Part shown: positions 46,201 to 57,435 of the stretch, one piece after another
Position numbering within the stretch: the first letter of the stretch is position 1
Layout: each line of letters opens with the position of its first letter
Assembly (NCBI RefSeq): GCF_030463565.1
Contig: NC_134676.1
Location: forward strand, 3,706,001 to 3,770,000
DNA: 64,000 bases
DNA from: Pelecanus crispus
Taxonomy: Eukaryota; Chordata; Aves; Pelecaniformes; Pelecanidae
Direction of reading: 5' to 3'
The notes under the pieces: model-generated
Told to the model about the DNA's origin: nothing
Database searches by the model: none
The model's input: the letters and a program-made list of their open reading frames with translations, nothing else
Made by a program: the position numbers and the translations under genes

Positions 46201-48561
46201 GCAGGAGCTGCCGCTTGTGGCTGTGTTGGAAGCAAGATGGATAGATTGGATTGACCCCCAAATAATTCAAGGCAGATGTTTTGACCCATCAGAAGTGGGA
46301 CAAGGGGCTGCAAGTGGTTGTGTCCATCGTGCTCCTGGGTGGCTGGTCATGCCGGTGCTGGAGTATGAGAATGCAGGAAACCCACTGAGATGTCGCTGCA
46401 GAGCCAAGTGCCCTCCTGTAGCATTGGCTTTCAGGGGAGTTGGAGGTTTGGCAGCTTCCAGGAACTATTGGGCATCTTGCAAGGTTGGGCTGGTGGCCAC
46501 CAGGAAGAATTGTATGCCTCCGCGGTGGTTTTATATTGTGGGGAGGCGGTTTTGGGAGGAGATTCACGCGCAGTTGGCTTGGTGCTACCTCTGATCCTAC
46601 AACCTGTCTGGCGCTGAAAATAAAAACAAGCCCAAGTTACCCCCTGATAGCGAGAGCCCTTGGCAAATCTGTGGGTGATGGGAAGAGTGCGAGGATGAAA
46701 CCAGCCACGTGTAGAGCAGAGAGCCCGGGAGGGTCCCGCTTTTGGGCTTATCCCACACCTGACCGCCACGCTTGGTCTAGAGGCGAGGTGCATCAGCTCT
46801 GAGTCCTCTAAAGAGGCTTCAGAGGGTAATTAATTGATGAAGGGAGCCGGCTGTTGGATGATGGCGCACGGGAAGGGAGCTGACAGCAGTGAAGAAGTCA
46901 CGAAAGCACACTTGGGCTTTCCTTTGATGGAGAGTGCGGATCAGGGAGTGGTCCGGCTGTTTAGGGAGGCTCTGAATCTGTCCTTGTTTTCAACCTCAGT
47001 GCAGAAATCCCAAATAGGAAATGGATTTGGAGTCGAACCGGAGCAGCGCTGCCCTAACACCAGCATCACCTCATTGCTAGGGTTATGCGTTTTAAGTCGG
47101 GATAGGATTCTCTCCTGCCATCCTGTCCAGTGTGCTAGCAGAGGACCGTGTCACGTGTGATCCCTAGAGTAAGACAACATGGAAAGGGCAAATGATGTCC
47201 TTTATCCCGCAGGGACTCAGCGGGGAGCTGTAACTGGGCACAGACGGAGCCCAGCGCAGGGCAGGGGTGGTCCAGCCTGCGTTCGGAAAGCATCCGTAGC
47301 CCAAGCAGTTGAAGCCGTCTCAAGGAAAGGGCCTGGGGGAATCTTCTGTCTGGATTAGAAAGGGTTAAAAAAAAAAGAAAAAGCATATTGCTTTAAAGCA
47401 TAGAAAGCATGGCAAGGCATTTAGAGAGTGTATCGTATACAGTATTTCACAAGTAAGTCCATTTCCTGTCTCCCCTATTGTTTTTGGTTTGATTAAGTAT
47501 ATCCTGTTAAACTGTATATTCCTGTTAGGGCTTCTACTTTACTCTGATAAAATGAGGTTATGCAGGCAGGAATGTCTTTTTCACTGGGAATCCAGGGATG
47601 AAATCTGGAAAAATGACTTTTACCTGTAGGGAGAAAATTTACTTCCTCTCTCCTGGTGGTGGCCCTCACTTTGAGAGACAGCCGTGAGCAAAATTACGTC
47701 ATTAGGGAGCCCAAATGTGATGAAACCCAAAGTCCCCGAGAACCTGCTGAGGACCGTAAGGTTGTGTGAACTTCATGGATCTTCTCAGCCATGGAGCGCC
47801 CTTGACCTTGTCTCCCCCATGGTAGTGACCGAAAAGCTGTAGTTTGCCTGTAGGACCAGGGGATCGGTGTTGGCTCCTGGCTGTTGTCACCTGGAGGAGC
47901 TGGCTTGGGAGGGAATGGTCCAAACCCTGAGCTCGAATGCCTCCGTGCATCAGGAGAAGCCTCCAACGGGGCGGCCGGTCTTACCCTGCCCTTGCCCTTC
48001 GGTGGTGCACGGAGGAGTAGATCCAGTTGCCCGCCTGTCCCAGGAGGTGACAGCGGGGTGTTAGATCTGTCAGCAGCTGGCGGTGACAAGAATTGAGCGG
48101 GGGAACGCAAAGATAGACCGTTTGCCGCAAAAGGGCGGCGATGAGACATTTCCCTTTCGGTTCCCATTTCAGTGAGTTACAGGTGTTGACTAAATTGGGC
48201 GCGTAAAGCCACGATTTAAGCATTTTTGGGAGCTCGCTTACATCAGAACGACGACAGCCTTGATCTCATTACCCGGTGACTTGGCCAGAGAGGTGGCAGC
48301 CAGTCTGTAATTTTTGCCGGTCTATAATCAGCGTTGGCTGGTGATGAAGCGCAGCGCGCAGCCTTGATCGAGGCGACGAGTTAGGGTGGATGCTTCTTGA
48401 TGAACTACCGTCTCTGCACGGACAATTAGTAATCGCTTCCTGCTAAACCCTTTGGAATGTGTGTTCTGCTTGTGGCGATGCTGGGAGCCTGCGAAGAACC
48501 GCCTATATACTGATTTTTTTTTTTCTTTTTTTTTTTTTCTCCTTCTTTTCCTCTGCTCCAG
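43290..48561 (+). other. SMAD7: SMAD7 intron 2 (5272 bp)
   Basis: Donor GTAAGT at 43290. The acceptor follows a long T-rich tract (48513-48560) ending CTGCTCCAG. It contains CR1 copy G, T-runs near 43840, 44216 and 45831, and no other recognised repeat. Frames of up to 189 codons overlap the CR1 or each other on both strands and are not genes. The AT-rich stretch 44800-45000 (AAATGTGTGTAAACAGAAAAG and neighbours) is non-repetitive. Confidence 0.9.
45568..45820 (-). mobile_element. CR1 LINE 3' fragment in SMAD7 intron 2 (copy G)
   Basis: GATCATAGAATCACAGAATGG starts the reversed CR1 terminus. It continues through GGCCATCCAGCCCAGCCCCC and CCAACCTGGCCTGGGATGTT to CTTTCAGTTTAAAACCATTA. It is antisense to SMAD7 and followed by an unrelated T-run. 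It belongs to the same subgroup as copies B, C and E. Confidence 0.93.
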
Positions 48562-48636
48562 CAGATTGTCCAGACTCTGTGCCTTCCTCCACTGAAACAG
48601 GGGGAACTAATTGTCTAGCCCCTGGGGGGCTTTCAG
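48562..48636 (+). CDS. SMAD7: SMAD7 exon 3 (linker)
   Basis: The 75-base exon completes Ala189 and encodes DCPDSVPSSTETGGTNCLAP followed by GGLS (190-213), plus the first base of the next codon. It matches the human linker PTADCPDAVPSSAETGGTNYLAPGG closely. The donor is GTAAGA. The acceptor is a tandem CAGCAG: the first AG (48560-48561) gives the exon as called, the second (48563-48564) would remove Ala189 in frame. The next exon, for the MH2 domain that starts near DSQLLLEPG in human, is not found in the rest of the window. Confidence 0.95.
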
Positions 48637-49324
48637 GTAAGACATCTCTTGTTGCCCTTGATTTTGGCCGCGGGTTGCGTTGACTGAGGGTCCTGACGGA
48701 AGGCGAAGTGATGCTGGGGAGTTTTGGGGATGCGAGTTGTTGAGAAAGGCGTGCTCGAAGGGGGAATTGAGTTTCGTTTCAGTAGCAGCCGTATACCTCT
48801 CATGCAGAGGATGTGTTGAAATCCCAGGCGAGGTTGTCCATTCCCGAAAGCCCGTATTTCCTTTGAATTCCAGCCTTACGCTCCATTAATTTTTGGAGCG
48901 AGGCAGGAAGAGGCATGTTGGGGAAGGTGAAGTGATGTTGGCCACCCGTTTCTTCGGATGCATGGATTATCGGAGCAGGTGCCGTTGTGCCTTGCGGAAG
49001 GGTTCGGTGTCAAGCTCTCCTTGACTGGGTGGTGGCACCTCTTGTCTCTGGGACGAGAGTCGTGCTTGGGCGTTGCTCCTGGTAGGGTATAACCGGCGTC
49101 CCTCGTCTCATGCGTGAGGCTCGTGGTGTCCAGGGAGAAAAAGCGACCCCGTTTTTTGCAGAAGACGTTGCAGAGGGAGTTGGACTCAGTGATCCTTATG
49201 GGTCCCTTGCAACTCGAGATATTCTATGCTTTCCCTCGTTTTCCCGTTTGCCATCTCCTTCGGCCTCCAGGTGCTGTTATGGGATGGGGGTTCGGAAGGT
49301 GGTTTCCCCAACCCTCTTGGGCTT

Positions 49325-49388
49325 CTCATAGAATCCTGGAATGGTTTGGGTTGGAAGGGACCTTTGAAGGTCATCTAGTCCAACTCCC
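49325..49388 (-). mobile_element. CR1 LINE terminal fragment (copy H)
   Basis: TCATAGAATCCTGGAATGG followed by GGTTGGAAGGGACC and TCATCTAGTCCAACTCCC is a reversed CR1 3' end of about 64 bases. Confidence 0.88.
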
Positions 49389-49984
49389 AACACCGTTTCC
49401 AAGGTGTGATGTCTCCAGCACCTCATCTCGCACCCCGGACCGGCCAACTCTGTGGCTGGGCTCTGTCTCTACCAAGATTAAAGTGTCTGAAACCATGTAC
49501 CTGCATGTACTCGCTGATGTTTGAAGGTGCTTCCCTTTGTGGGGATGTCTCCATGATTTATGATTTATTCATTGCCCTGAAACTGGAATTTCAGAAATAG
49601 GTCGTTGGTGGCCACACGCGCGCGTGCATCTGCCCCTGCCTCTCTCCAGGAATTGCGTTTGGTGTGGATGTCTTTAAGTGAGCCTTGTTTGTTTTTCTTT
49701 GGGTGTAATATATACCCTGTCTGTTATTTGAGAGGGGAGCATATTGTTTGTTCAAAGGCCCTAATGAGAATTAATCAAATGGAGGGGGAGAGGGAACAGA
49801 GAAACTTGTCGCTGCTGCTTTTTTTTTTTTTTTTTTTTAATGCAGAAGACTGTTGGGTTTGTCTTTATTTTTTTGCTGTTGGAGCCTATAGCTTTAGGGA
49901 AGGAAAAAAAAAAGACTGTACAAAGAAAAAAGACAAGAAGCAAAACAACACAATAAGGATGTTGTTAGATCTTTTTTTTTTCCT

Positions 49985-50004
49985 CCCCCCCCCCCCCCCC
50001 CCCC
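49985..50004. repeat. C20 homopolymer
   Basis: Uninterrupted run of 20 C on the + strand, preceded by a T-run. Could form an i-motif, with a G-run on the other strand; length is likely unstable. Confidence 0.9.
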
Positions 50005-51000
50005 TTTTTCCTCCTGAAATACACCCGTTGCGGAGGGGAGGAGAGAGTTCAGTTCCACAGGATACCACATGAAATAAGCAGAGGAAGTACTCGCTTTTAA
50101 AAGGGGTCTTTCTGTAAGGTTCAGCCTATTGATAACATCTCGTCTGGCTGCTCTGCTCCCGAAGGGAAGGCGGGAGGTGGGGGCTCGGGCTGCAGGAAAT
50201 AACACGGCTCGTTCCCGGTGCCTCCCGAAGGGCCGCGGGAAGGGGAGCCCCAGCTCCTTAATAGAGCCTCCTCCCCAAAAGAAAGCACGTTTCCTCCTGA
50301 AAATGCGTTTTTTTCCTTATTTTACGATATTTTTATTATTTCATTGGATTGGATTTTCTTTTTGTCGTCCTTATCAAAGGTTTCCCCCCCACCAAAGCCT
50401 GGAAACAGAACCTTTTACGATCATTAACCGCTCTTTTTTTCCTCCCCAAATGTAATTGTAGCCATTTAGTTTAATGAGGAGCTGATAGGAGAGTTGACTC
50501 ATGAAGGGATACGGTTAGCTACCCAAGCCCTGAAACAAAGCCGAATGCCTCCACATGAAAGAGCATTTGTTTTGAATTTGCTCTGATTTACTGGCATCTC
50601 CCTTCCGTGCGCAGAAGTGCAGCGCTGAAAATTCTCAACTGGAGAGACCCAGTCGAGAAAGGAAAATAAACGCACTTTGCAGCAATCCTCCAAAGCTCAA
50701 CTTTCTCCTTGTTTCTACCCCCCTGCGTATTTTAGTTAGCAGAAGGGTGTATTTGAAGAGGTCTTTAATGAGTTATTGGCAGGGTACGTGGGGAGCGCTT
50801 CGGCTTCGTCTTACCTAAGTTTGGGCAGATGGGAATCGGCGATGCTGCGTGGAGAGTCCAGCATCCCTCATCCCCTCCAGACCAGGGCTGTACGCGCTGG
50901 ATTTGCGGTTCCTTGATGAAAGGACGGCTTTAAGAAAAGCAAAAAAAACCCTAATTTTGGTAGATTTGGAAGCGGGAGCAGGACATCACGGGTGGATGAT

Positions 51001-51111
51001 GGTGGTGGGTTCCTATAGCACTGTAGGCTTTGGCCACCGATGGTGGGCAGTGGATGGTGGTGGTGGGTTCCTATAGCACTGTAGGCTTTGGCCACCGATG
51101 GTGGGCAGTGG
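51001..51111 (+). repeat. Tandem duplication, 58-bp period
   Basis: Two head-to-tail copies start at 51001 and 51059. About 53 bases (GGTGGTGGGTTCCTATAGCA through GATGGTGGGCAGTGG) are identical, separated by ATGGT. Perfect identity indicates a young event or a variable-number locus. Confidence 0.92.
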
Positions 51112-53211
51112 CTGTTGGTGTAGTAGTGGTGTTCAGAGCCAGTAGACCTGCCCTAACGTCTGGAAGCTGGACGGGCAGGATTTAGTGAGGCAGATTGTTC
51201 TCGGCACCGAGAATTTGGGAATGGGGCCAGCCTGGGGTTCACAGCTACTCTGGCAGAGAAACAGCATGGGGGGGTTGAGAGGATGATGGCGAGAGGAGCA
51301 TTAAAAAGGACACGGGAGCGAGCGCCCTGCAGCTCTCCATGAGGATTCTTTGATGATGAGGAGGCTCAGGTCCGGCCACTGCCGGGGTCGCAGTCGCCGG
51401 GAGGCTGAAGGCAGTTTCACTGATGGATACCAGAGGCGCTGGAGGATGTGGGAGGGGGAGTGGCACTGCCGAGGGGGACATATGGGGAGTGTTTTCCCCT
51501 TGGGATAACTGATCTGAGCCGCTCTTTCCCTCCCTCCGCTTTCTGTTCTCCTTCCTGGCCCGGGAATGTGATATTGGGTAGTCCTTCATGCCGTCCTAGT
51601 GTCCTCTTCTCATCCCACCTCCACTGTCTCTTCCCCGGACATCCTGTTCTCCGGCTGATGTGCCCCTCGCTCCCTCAAGGCCCTGGCTCTCGCTTCCATG
51701 TTCTTGCCTTTATTTTCTTGTGTCTTTAGTTTTGGTGGTCGCTCTGTGGGTAGGTCAGGACTCCTCGCTCATGGTGTCTCCCACTGAGATGGTTGTGCGC
51801 AGGTGTTACCGGTCCAGATCCTTCGTATCCTCGACATGGTTAAAGAAGAAAGCAAACATAGCCCATTGGAGATAAAAATAATTTCTGTAAATAGGAGGCA
51901 GAGGGTGTTTTTCGTGTGTTTTGAGCTGACTCGTTCCCAGCAGATGTGTTTGGTGATGACTCTTCTTTCGAACAAGCAAAGCCATGCTTGGAGAGCCTGG
52001 AGGTGGCCTGCCCATGGTCCGGTGGCGTCTGATCGGTGGGAGCTGAATTCCTGTACGACCCATGGAGGGGCTCTGCTCCGAGGGTAGAAGTGAGCTGATG
52101 GTGCTTGATGGTGTTGGTGCTGGGTCTTCATGGGGTGGTCTCCACCCAGCCCCGGACAGCTCCCTCTTGACCCATGCATGGCATGGGGCTTGTGGCTCTT
52201 GGCCAGTGGAACGTTGTGCCCACAATGGGCGAGAAGGTGGCTCTCCTGCAGGGCGGATGAGTGGTGCTGGATCTGCTGGTAAAGCGAAGCTCTCCAAGAA
52301 GCCCATCACGGAAGGAAGGCAAGATGAGCTGGCTTGTGTCCTCGCCACCTCCGCTGCTTTTTTATTTATAGGGGTTACTCATAAAATACCAAGCCCAAGA
52401 GTTTACTCAGATTTCAGCCCAATCCCGTTGACTTGCCCTGACTCTGGTACCACCCCAGGGTCTCCTGGAGCCGGCGGACGTCGAGTGATGGTGCTTGGCG
52501 GGCGCCGGACCACGGCTCTGCAAGGCTTGAAGCTGGGAGAAGTGCAAGGCTCTTCTGGGGCAGGCGCAGGCTCAGTTTCTCCCTCCTGACTCCTCTGCGC
52601 CGAAAAGATGGGAAAAGACCTCTGGAGGCTGCAGAAACACCAGTGTTGCTCCCCGCCCCGGCTCTCCTGGCGGTGGGACCTCGTCTGGTTTAAGGGACCG
52701 CTTGGCTGAGTGACATTTCATTCCGAAATCGCGGGCAGGCCGGGAATGTTTCACTATGCCTCTGATCCCTGCTGGTATCTGCTCGCCGGGGAAGAAGCAC
52801 CTTGTCCAAATCCGGAGCTATTTGCCCCTCAAAGCGGCTCCCCATCGCTCCCCGCCCCCATGTAAACAGGATCCCGCGCGGTTTCTCCGGCAGAGCCGGG
52901 CTTGTGTTTTCCCATTCCCCCCTCCTTCCACCTCCCTCTCGTACAGAGTTTATAACCTCCTGTGAAATGCCTTTATTTACAAATTGGCATCCTATTATAA
53001 TCTGAAATTGAGACATCTTCCTGTGGAACTAGGATTGTATATTTGTCCCAGGGATAAACAATTGCTTGGGAATTTTTTTTTTTTTTTTTAAAAAGTCACT
53101 TATTCTCGGTTTATTTTTGAGCGTACGTCCTTTTAATATTTTTTTTTATTTGCTTTGAGCACCGCAGGGCATTGCACCCTTTCCTTCCCAGCCTCGTTGG
53201 AGACCTAACTT

Positions 53212-53234
53212 CCCCCCCCCCCCCCCCCCCCCCC
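53212..53234. repeat. C23 homopolymer
   Basis: Uninterrupted run of 23 C. The unique sequence after it (53236-53360, TTACCTAAAAACCACCGTCC onward) shows no repeat similarity and could be conserved. Confidence 0.9.
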
Positions 53235-54774
53235 GTGCTTACCTAAAAACCACCGTCCCGTCCTGGAAAGGACAAGGTTATCAGGGGTTAACGCCAAGAT
53301 GACAGCACTGGAGCCTCTGGAGCAAAACAGGCTGCCTGCCAGACTAGGAGCCTCGCACATCATCTGACCGTGGCCGGCGGGGAGGAGGGAGCCGGCGCTT
53401 GGCACCGACCCCGGGGCTCTCGGCTTGGCCGCCCGCTCCGGCTCCTTCGGCCCCGTGGGGGTATTTTTTAAGGGGGATCTCGCCAAGCGGGGACCCCCCC
53501 GGGGGGACACGGCCGGGATAGCCGTGGGGATGCTGGGGGCATCCTCCTCCCTTAGCCCTTAGCTAATTAAAATCCCCCCCGAAGCAAATAGGACCCATTT
53601 AATTACTTTTAAGTGCTCTAGAGCCTTTTAAGCCTTTCCAAGATACCCTTCCAAGATGGGTTTTAAGAAAAAAATGATGGCAGAGATGCTCCCCCCATTA
53701 AATGTTGGGTGCTTCAACCCACCCCTCTACAGCTCCATTAAATTCGTCTTCCTGGGTGCCACTGGATTTTCCCAATCAAGCCTTGAGAGCAGTCGACAAC
53801 AGAACGAAGAAGAAGACCCCACCACCAGCGAGTCCTCCATGGTGAGGACCATGATGGGGACCGCTCGGGTTTTATCCCACAACCTGGTGGGTTTTTTTTT
53901 TTTTTTTTTAGGGAGGAACGAGGACAAAAAGGTGAATTTTGCAAGATAAGAGTGCCGGGGAGGGATTCAAATGGTGCTGTCCTCCCAAAAGATGTCCCCG
54001 ATGAGCGCCGGCAACTTGATCGTTGGGGACATTTAAAACTTGACGGGACAAAAACACTCGTAGAGGAGCAGCCCCGGGCTGGCAGGGCTGCGGGCTGCAT
54101 CGTTTCCATCCCCGCCGCCTGCCAGCGGGTATCGCTTACGCCGGAGGAACCAGGAGCATTAACCGCATGCATTTCCCCGCCGGCGGCGCGGGGGGGGATG
54201 CCTATCGCTAACCGCGGCGGCCGAGACCGTAAACCTCAACGCTGGGTTAAAACGGGGCGCGCCCCGTTGTAGGGTGCGCGGGGGGGAAGAAATGGGGTGT
54301 ATGGACGCCCCCGGGCCCCCCCCAGCCCTGGGCGGGTGCCGGAGGAGGGCGATGGGCTGGCGGCGGGCGCTGGCCGGGGCCAGGCGCGGGTGGGTGCCAG
54401 CCCCACCGCCGTCCCCAGCCGGCTTGAATGACCCACGCTGCAGCCTGGCCGCCTGCCTACTGTCACAAAGGAGCTTCCTTTCCAGTTTATTTTCAGCGCC
54501 GAGATATTATTAACCGCTGAGGCACGGTCTCTCTTCTAACCACCCTCGCTTTTTGCCTAAATCGCTTTGTTTTCACCCCCCGTCGGCGTGCCGAGGCCGC
54601 CGGCGTGGCTCCGGCGCTGCCGGGGTACCGGCTGCGTCACGGCTGCTCTTGAGGAACGGGCGGGCGCGAGCGGCCTGGTGCTGCGCGGGGCTGCGCTCGG
54701 CCAGGGAGGGAGCTCGGCGGCGCGCAGGATTTCCGCCCGCTGCCTCTGGACTAGCCCTTTGCTTTGGGGTTTGG

Positions 54775-54810
<36 letters not shown>

Positions 54811-54887
54811 TTCTTCTTTTGATAAAGGCAGCATCTTGGGTGTTGCAGGCCACCTCTTTCTCTGCAGTTTATTATTATTTTATTTTA

Positions 54888-55867
54888 TTTTTTCTTTTCT
54901 CCCTTTTTCTTTTCTCCCTTTTTCTTTTCTCCCTTTTTCTTTCCTCCCTTTTTCTTTTCTTTTCTCCCTTTTTCTTTCCTCCTTTCCCCTTTTCCTTTCC
55001 CCTTTTCCTTTCCCCTTTTCCTTTCCCCTTTTCCTTTCCCCTTTTCCTTTCCCCTTTTCCTTTCCCCTTTTCCTTTCCCCTTTTTCCCTTTCCCCTTTTC
55101 CTTTCCCCTTTTCCTTTCCCCTTTTTCTTTCCCCTTTTCCTTTCCCCTTTTCCTTTCCCCTTTTCCTTTCCCCTTTTCCTTTCCCCTTTTCCTTTCCCCT
55201 TTTCCTTTCCCCTTTTCCTTTCCCCTTTTCCTTTCCCCTTTTCCTTTCCCCTTTTCCTTTCCCCTTTTCCTTTCCCCTTTTCCTTTCCCCTTTTCCTTTC
55301 CCCTTTTCCTTTCCCCCTTCCCCTTTTCCTTTCCCCCTTCCCCCTTTCCTCTTTTCCTTTCCCCCCTTTCCCCCCTTTCCCCCCTTTCCCCCCTTTCCCC
55401 CCTTTCCCCCCTTTCCCCTTCCTTTCCCCTTCCTTTCCCCTTCCTTTCCCCTTCCTTTCCCCTTCCTTTCCCCTTCCTTTCCCCTTCCTTTCCCCTTCCT
55501 TTCCCCTTCCTTTCCCCTTCCTTTCCCCTTCCTTTCCCCTTCCTTTCCCCTTCCTTTCCCCTTCCTTTCCCCTTCCTTTCCCCTTCCTTTCCCCTTCCTT
55601 TCCCCTTCCTTTCCCCTTCCTTTCCCCCTTCCTTTCCCCTTCCTTTCCCCTTCCTTTCCCCTTCCTTTCCCCTTCCTTTTCCCTTCCCCTTCCCTTCCCC
55701 TTCCCTTCCCCTTCCCTTCCCCTTCCCTTCCCCTTCCCTTCCCCTTCCCTTCCTTTTTCCTTCCCCTTTCCTTTCCTTTCCCCTTCCCCTTTCCTTTCCT
55801 TTCCCCTTCCCCTTTCCTTTCCTTTCCCCTTCCCCTTCCCCTTTCCTTTCCCCTTCCCCTTTCCTTT
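54888..55867. repeat. 980-nt uninterrupted pyrimidine tract
   Basis: From 54888 to 55867 the + strand has only C and T. The unit changes along the tract: a 15-base CCCTTTTTCTTTTCT unit, then 13-base CCCCTTTTCCTTT, a short run of CCCCCCTTT, a long run of the 11-base CCCCTTCCTTT, then CCCCTTCCCTT and mixed forms. Nested units indicate stepwise expansion. Frames of 381 and 543 codons (+) and 387 codons (-) crossing it are artefacts rich in Phe/Pro/Ser or Lys/Gly/Glu. Such tracts form intramolecular triplex (H-DNA), and here it lies within a transcribed intron. Confidence 0.97.
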
Positions 55868-56211
55868 ATTTTATTTGACTTTTTTAATGCAAGGAGAGAG
55901 CTTTTCTGAGCAAGCATTGCAGGGATTTTCCGTCCCCATGCAGGGAAGGGTGGGGGCTCGCATCCCCCGTGCACGGACCCGCCGTGGGAGCCACCCTTGC
56001 AAGGGGGGTGTCTTTGCTGATGGGTCCGAGCCATTGGGTCCAAAAAGCTTTTTCCAGGTTTTTTTGTGCTACTGGGGATGTGACGTGGTGTTTGCTAACA
56101 GGCAGCCCTTCTCTCCCCTTTCTTTTTTATTTTCTTTTTTCTTTTTCCCTTGGTTTTTTTTCCCCTCCCCTCTTTTGGGTAGCCATTTAAATACGTGATG
56201 ATAACTTTCAC

Positions 56212-56227
56212 CCTGTTAATTAACAGG
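56212..56227. promoter_or_regulatory. 16-bp palindrome CCTGTTAATTAACAGG in AT-rich unique block
   Basis: A perfect palindrome with GTTAA and TTAAC half-sites, as used by homeodomain and HNF1-type factors (the HNF1 consensus has a wider spacing). It lies in the non-repetitive block 56170-56330 that begins with CATTTAAATACGTGATGATA. Regulatory function is inference. Confidence 0.4.
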
Positions 56228-56821
56228 AAACATTGGGACAAGACAGGAAATTACATCAGTCTTTTATGAGGAAAGAGCCAAGAAAAAAAAAAATTACAAG
56301 AAAACATAGTTATTAGTGAAAGGAAAGAAAGTGCCGGGGGAGGAGGAGAGAGAAAAGGAGAAAAAAAACCCATTCCATGGGCCCCGCTTTTCCGAGGGAG
56401 GCTGCTCCAGTGCTTTTATTTTATTTTTATTATGTTGAAAAATATTTGACTAGCAGGGTCACCTTTGCTTGAGCGCGACGCTTGAGCTTCCCGAGGAATC
56501 TTTTTTTTTTTTTTTTTTTTTTTAAATGCCTTTTCTCAGCTTCCTTCCCCAAACTGTGAGGCCTAGGAAGCTCTTGGCCGGGAGACTAATTTTGGTTTGG
56601 CTGCTCAGCCCTTCAAATTGGTCCCCACCCAGTGTCATTATCTTGGTTTTAACTTGCAAGGGGGGGAAAAAAAAAAAAAAAAGAAAAAAACCACCCTGTA
56701 AGAGCTGGCTCAGCCCTTCTCTACCCTTTTAACCTCGCTGCATTAAAAAAAAAAAACCTGCCGGCTTCAGCTCCCCGGTTGGGTTGTGCCAGCAGCGCTG
56801 AAGCACCGCGGGGTGGTTGCA

Positions 56822-57040
56822 GGAGGTCCTGGGGATGCTCTCGGTGACGCCTTTCCACGTGCGACGGCGGGTACCCGGCTCTGCGGTCCTTCCTCATCCT
56901 CCCTCGGGGATGAAGTAAGGTGCCCGGCAGGGCGCTTGCGGAAGGTCCCGGTGATGCTCCTCCACGTGCCACGGCGGGTACAGCTCTGCGGTCCTTCCTC
57001 ATCCTCCCTGGGGGGTGAAGATGCCCGGTGGGGTGCTGGG
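56822..57040 (+). repeat. Imperfect tandem duplication, ~118-bp period
   Basis: Copy 1 (56822-56938) and copy 2 (56940-57040) share GGTCC-GG-GATGCTC, TCCACGTGC-ACGGCGGGTAC, GCTCTGCGGTCCTTCCTCAT and CCTCCCT-GGGG-TGAAG in order. Copy 2 has lost about 15 bases. Each copy carries one CACGTG E-box. GC-rich and probably local in origin. Confidence 0.9.
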
Positions 57041-57219
57041 TTTTGGCCAGCCAGCTTTGGGGTGAAGCCCCGGCTCCCCGTGGGCTTTCCCTGAATACCT
57101 GGGCAGGTGAAAAAGCGGATTTCTCCATTAAATGAGTAACTCGGAACCGCTCAGGCTGTTAAGCCTTCGGAGCGTCGTTGCAAATGCCTACCTGTGTGTG
57201 TATGTAATAAGCAAGGCTC

Positions 57220-57435
57220 TGGATGGTTATAGATAAATATGTAGAGAGAGACGTTGACTATATAGGTTATATAGGTTATATATATGTATATGTAGGTTGA
57301 ATATATTCAATATATTGATTACATATTGAATATATTCAATATATTATATCTGTATATTGAAGTATATATAGCGTAGATGTCAAATATATCGAATATAGTG
57401 ACTATATAATGAATGTATTGAATATATTCAACCGA
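57220..57435. repeat. AT-rich block with repeated palindrome
   Basis: TATA-rich sequence in which TTGAATATATTCAA, itself a perfect 14-bp palindrome, occurs at 57297, 57326 (within a 16-bp palindrome 57325-57340) and 57418. AGGTTGAATA and GATACAGGTTG motifs also recur up to 57480. It is a low-complexity array prone to cruciform formation; no transposon is recognised. Confidence 0.8.

Noticed and set aside
54567..56198. Open frames of 543 and 381 codons (+) and 387 codons (-)
   Set aside because: They are translations of the pyrimidine tract (Phe/Pro/Ser or Lys/Gly/Glu strings) with no start context or domain.
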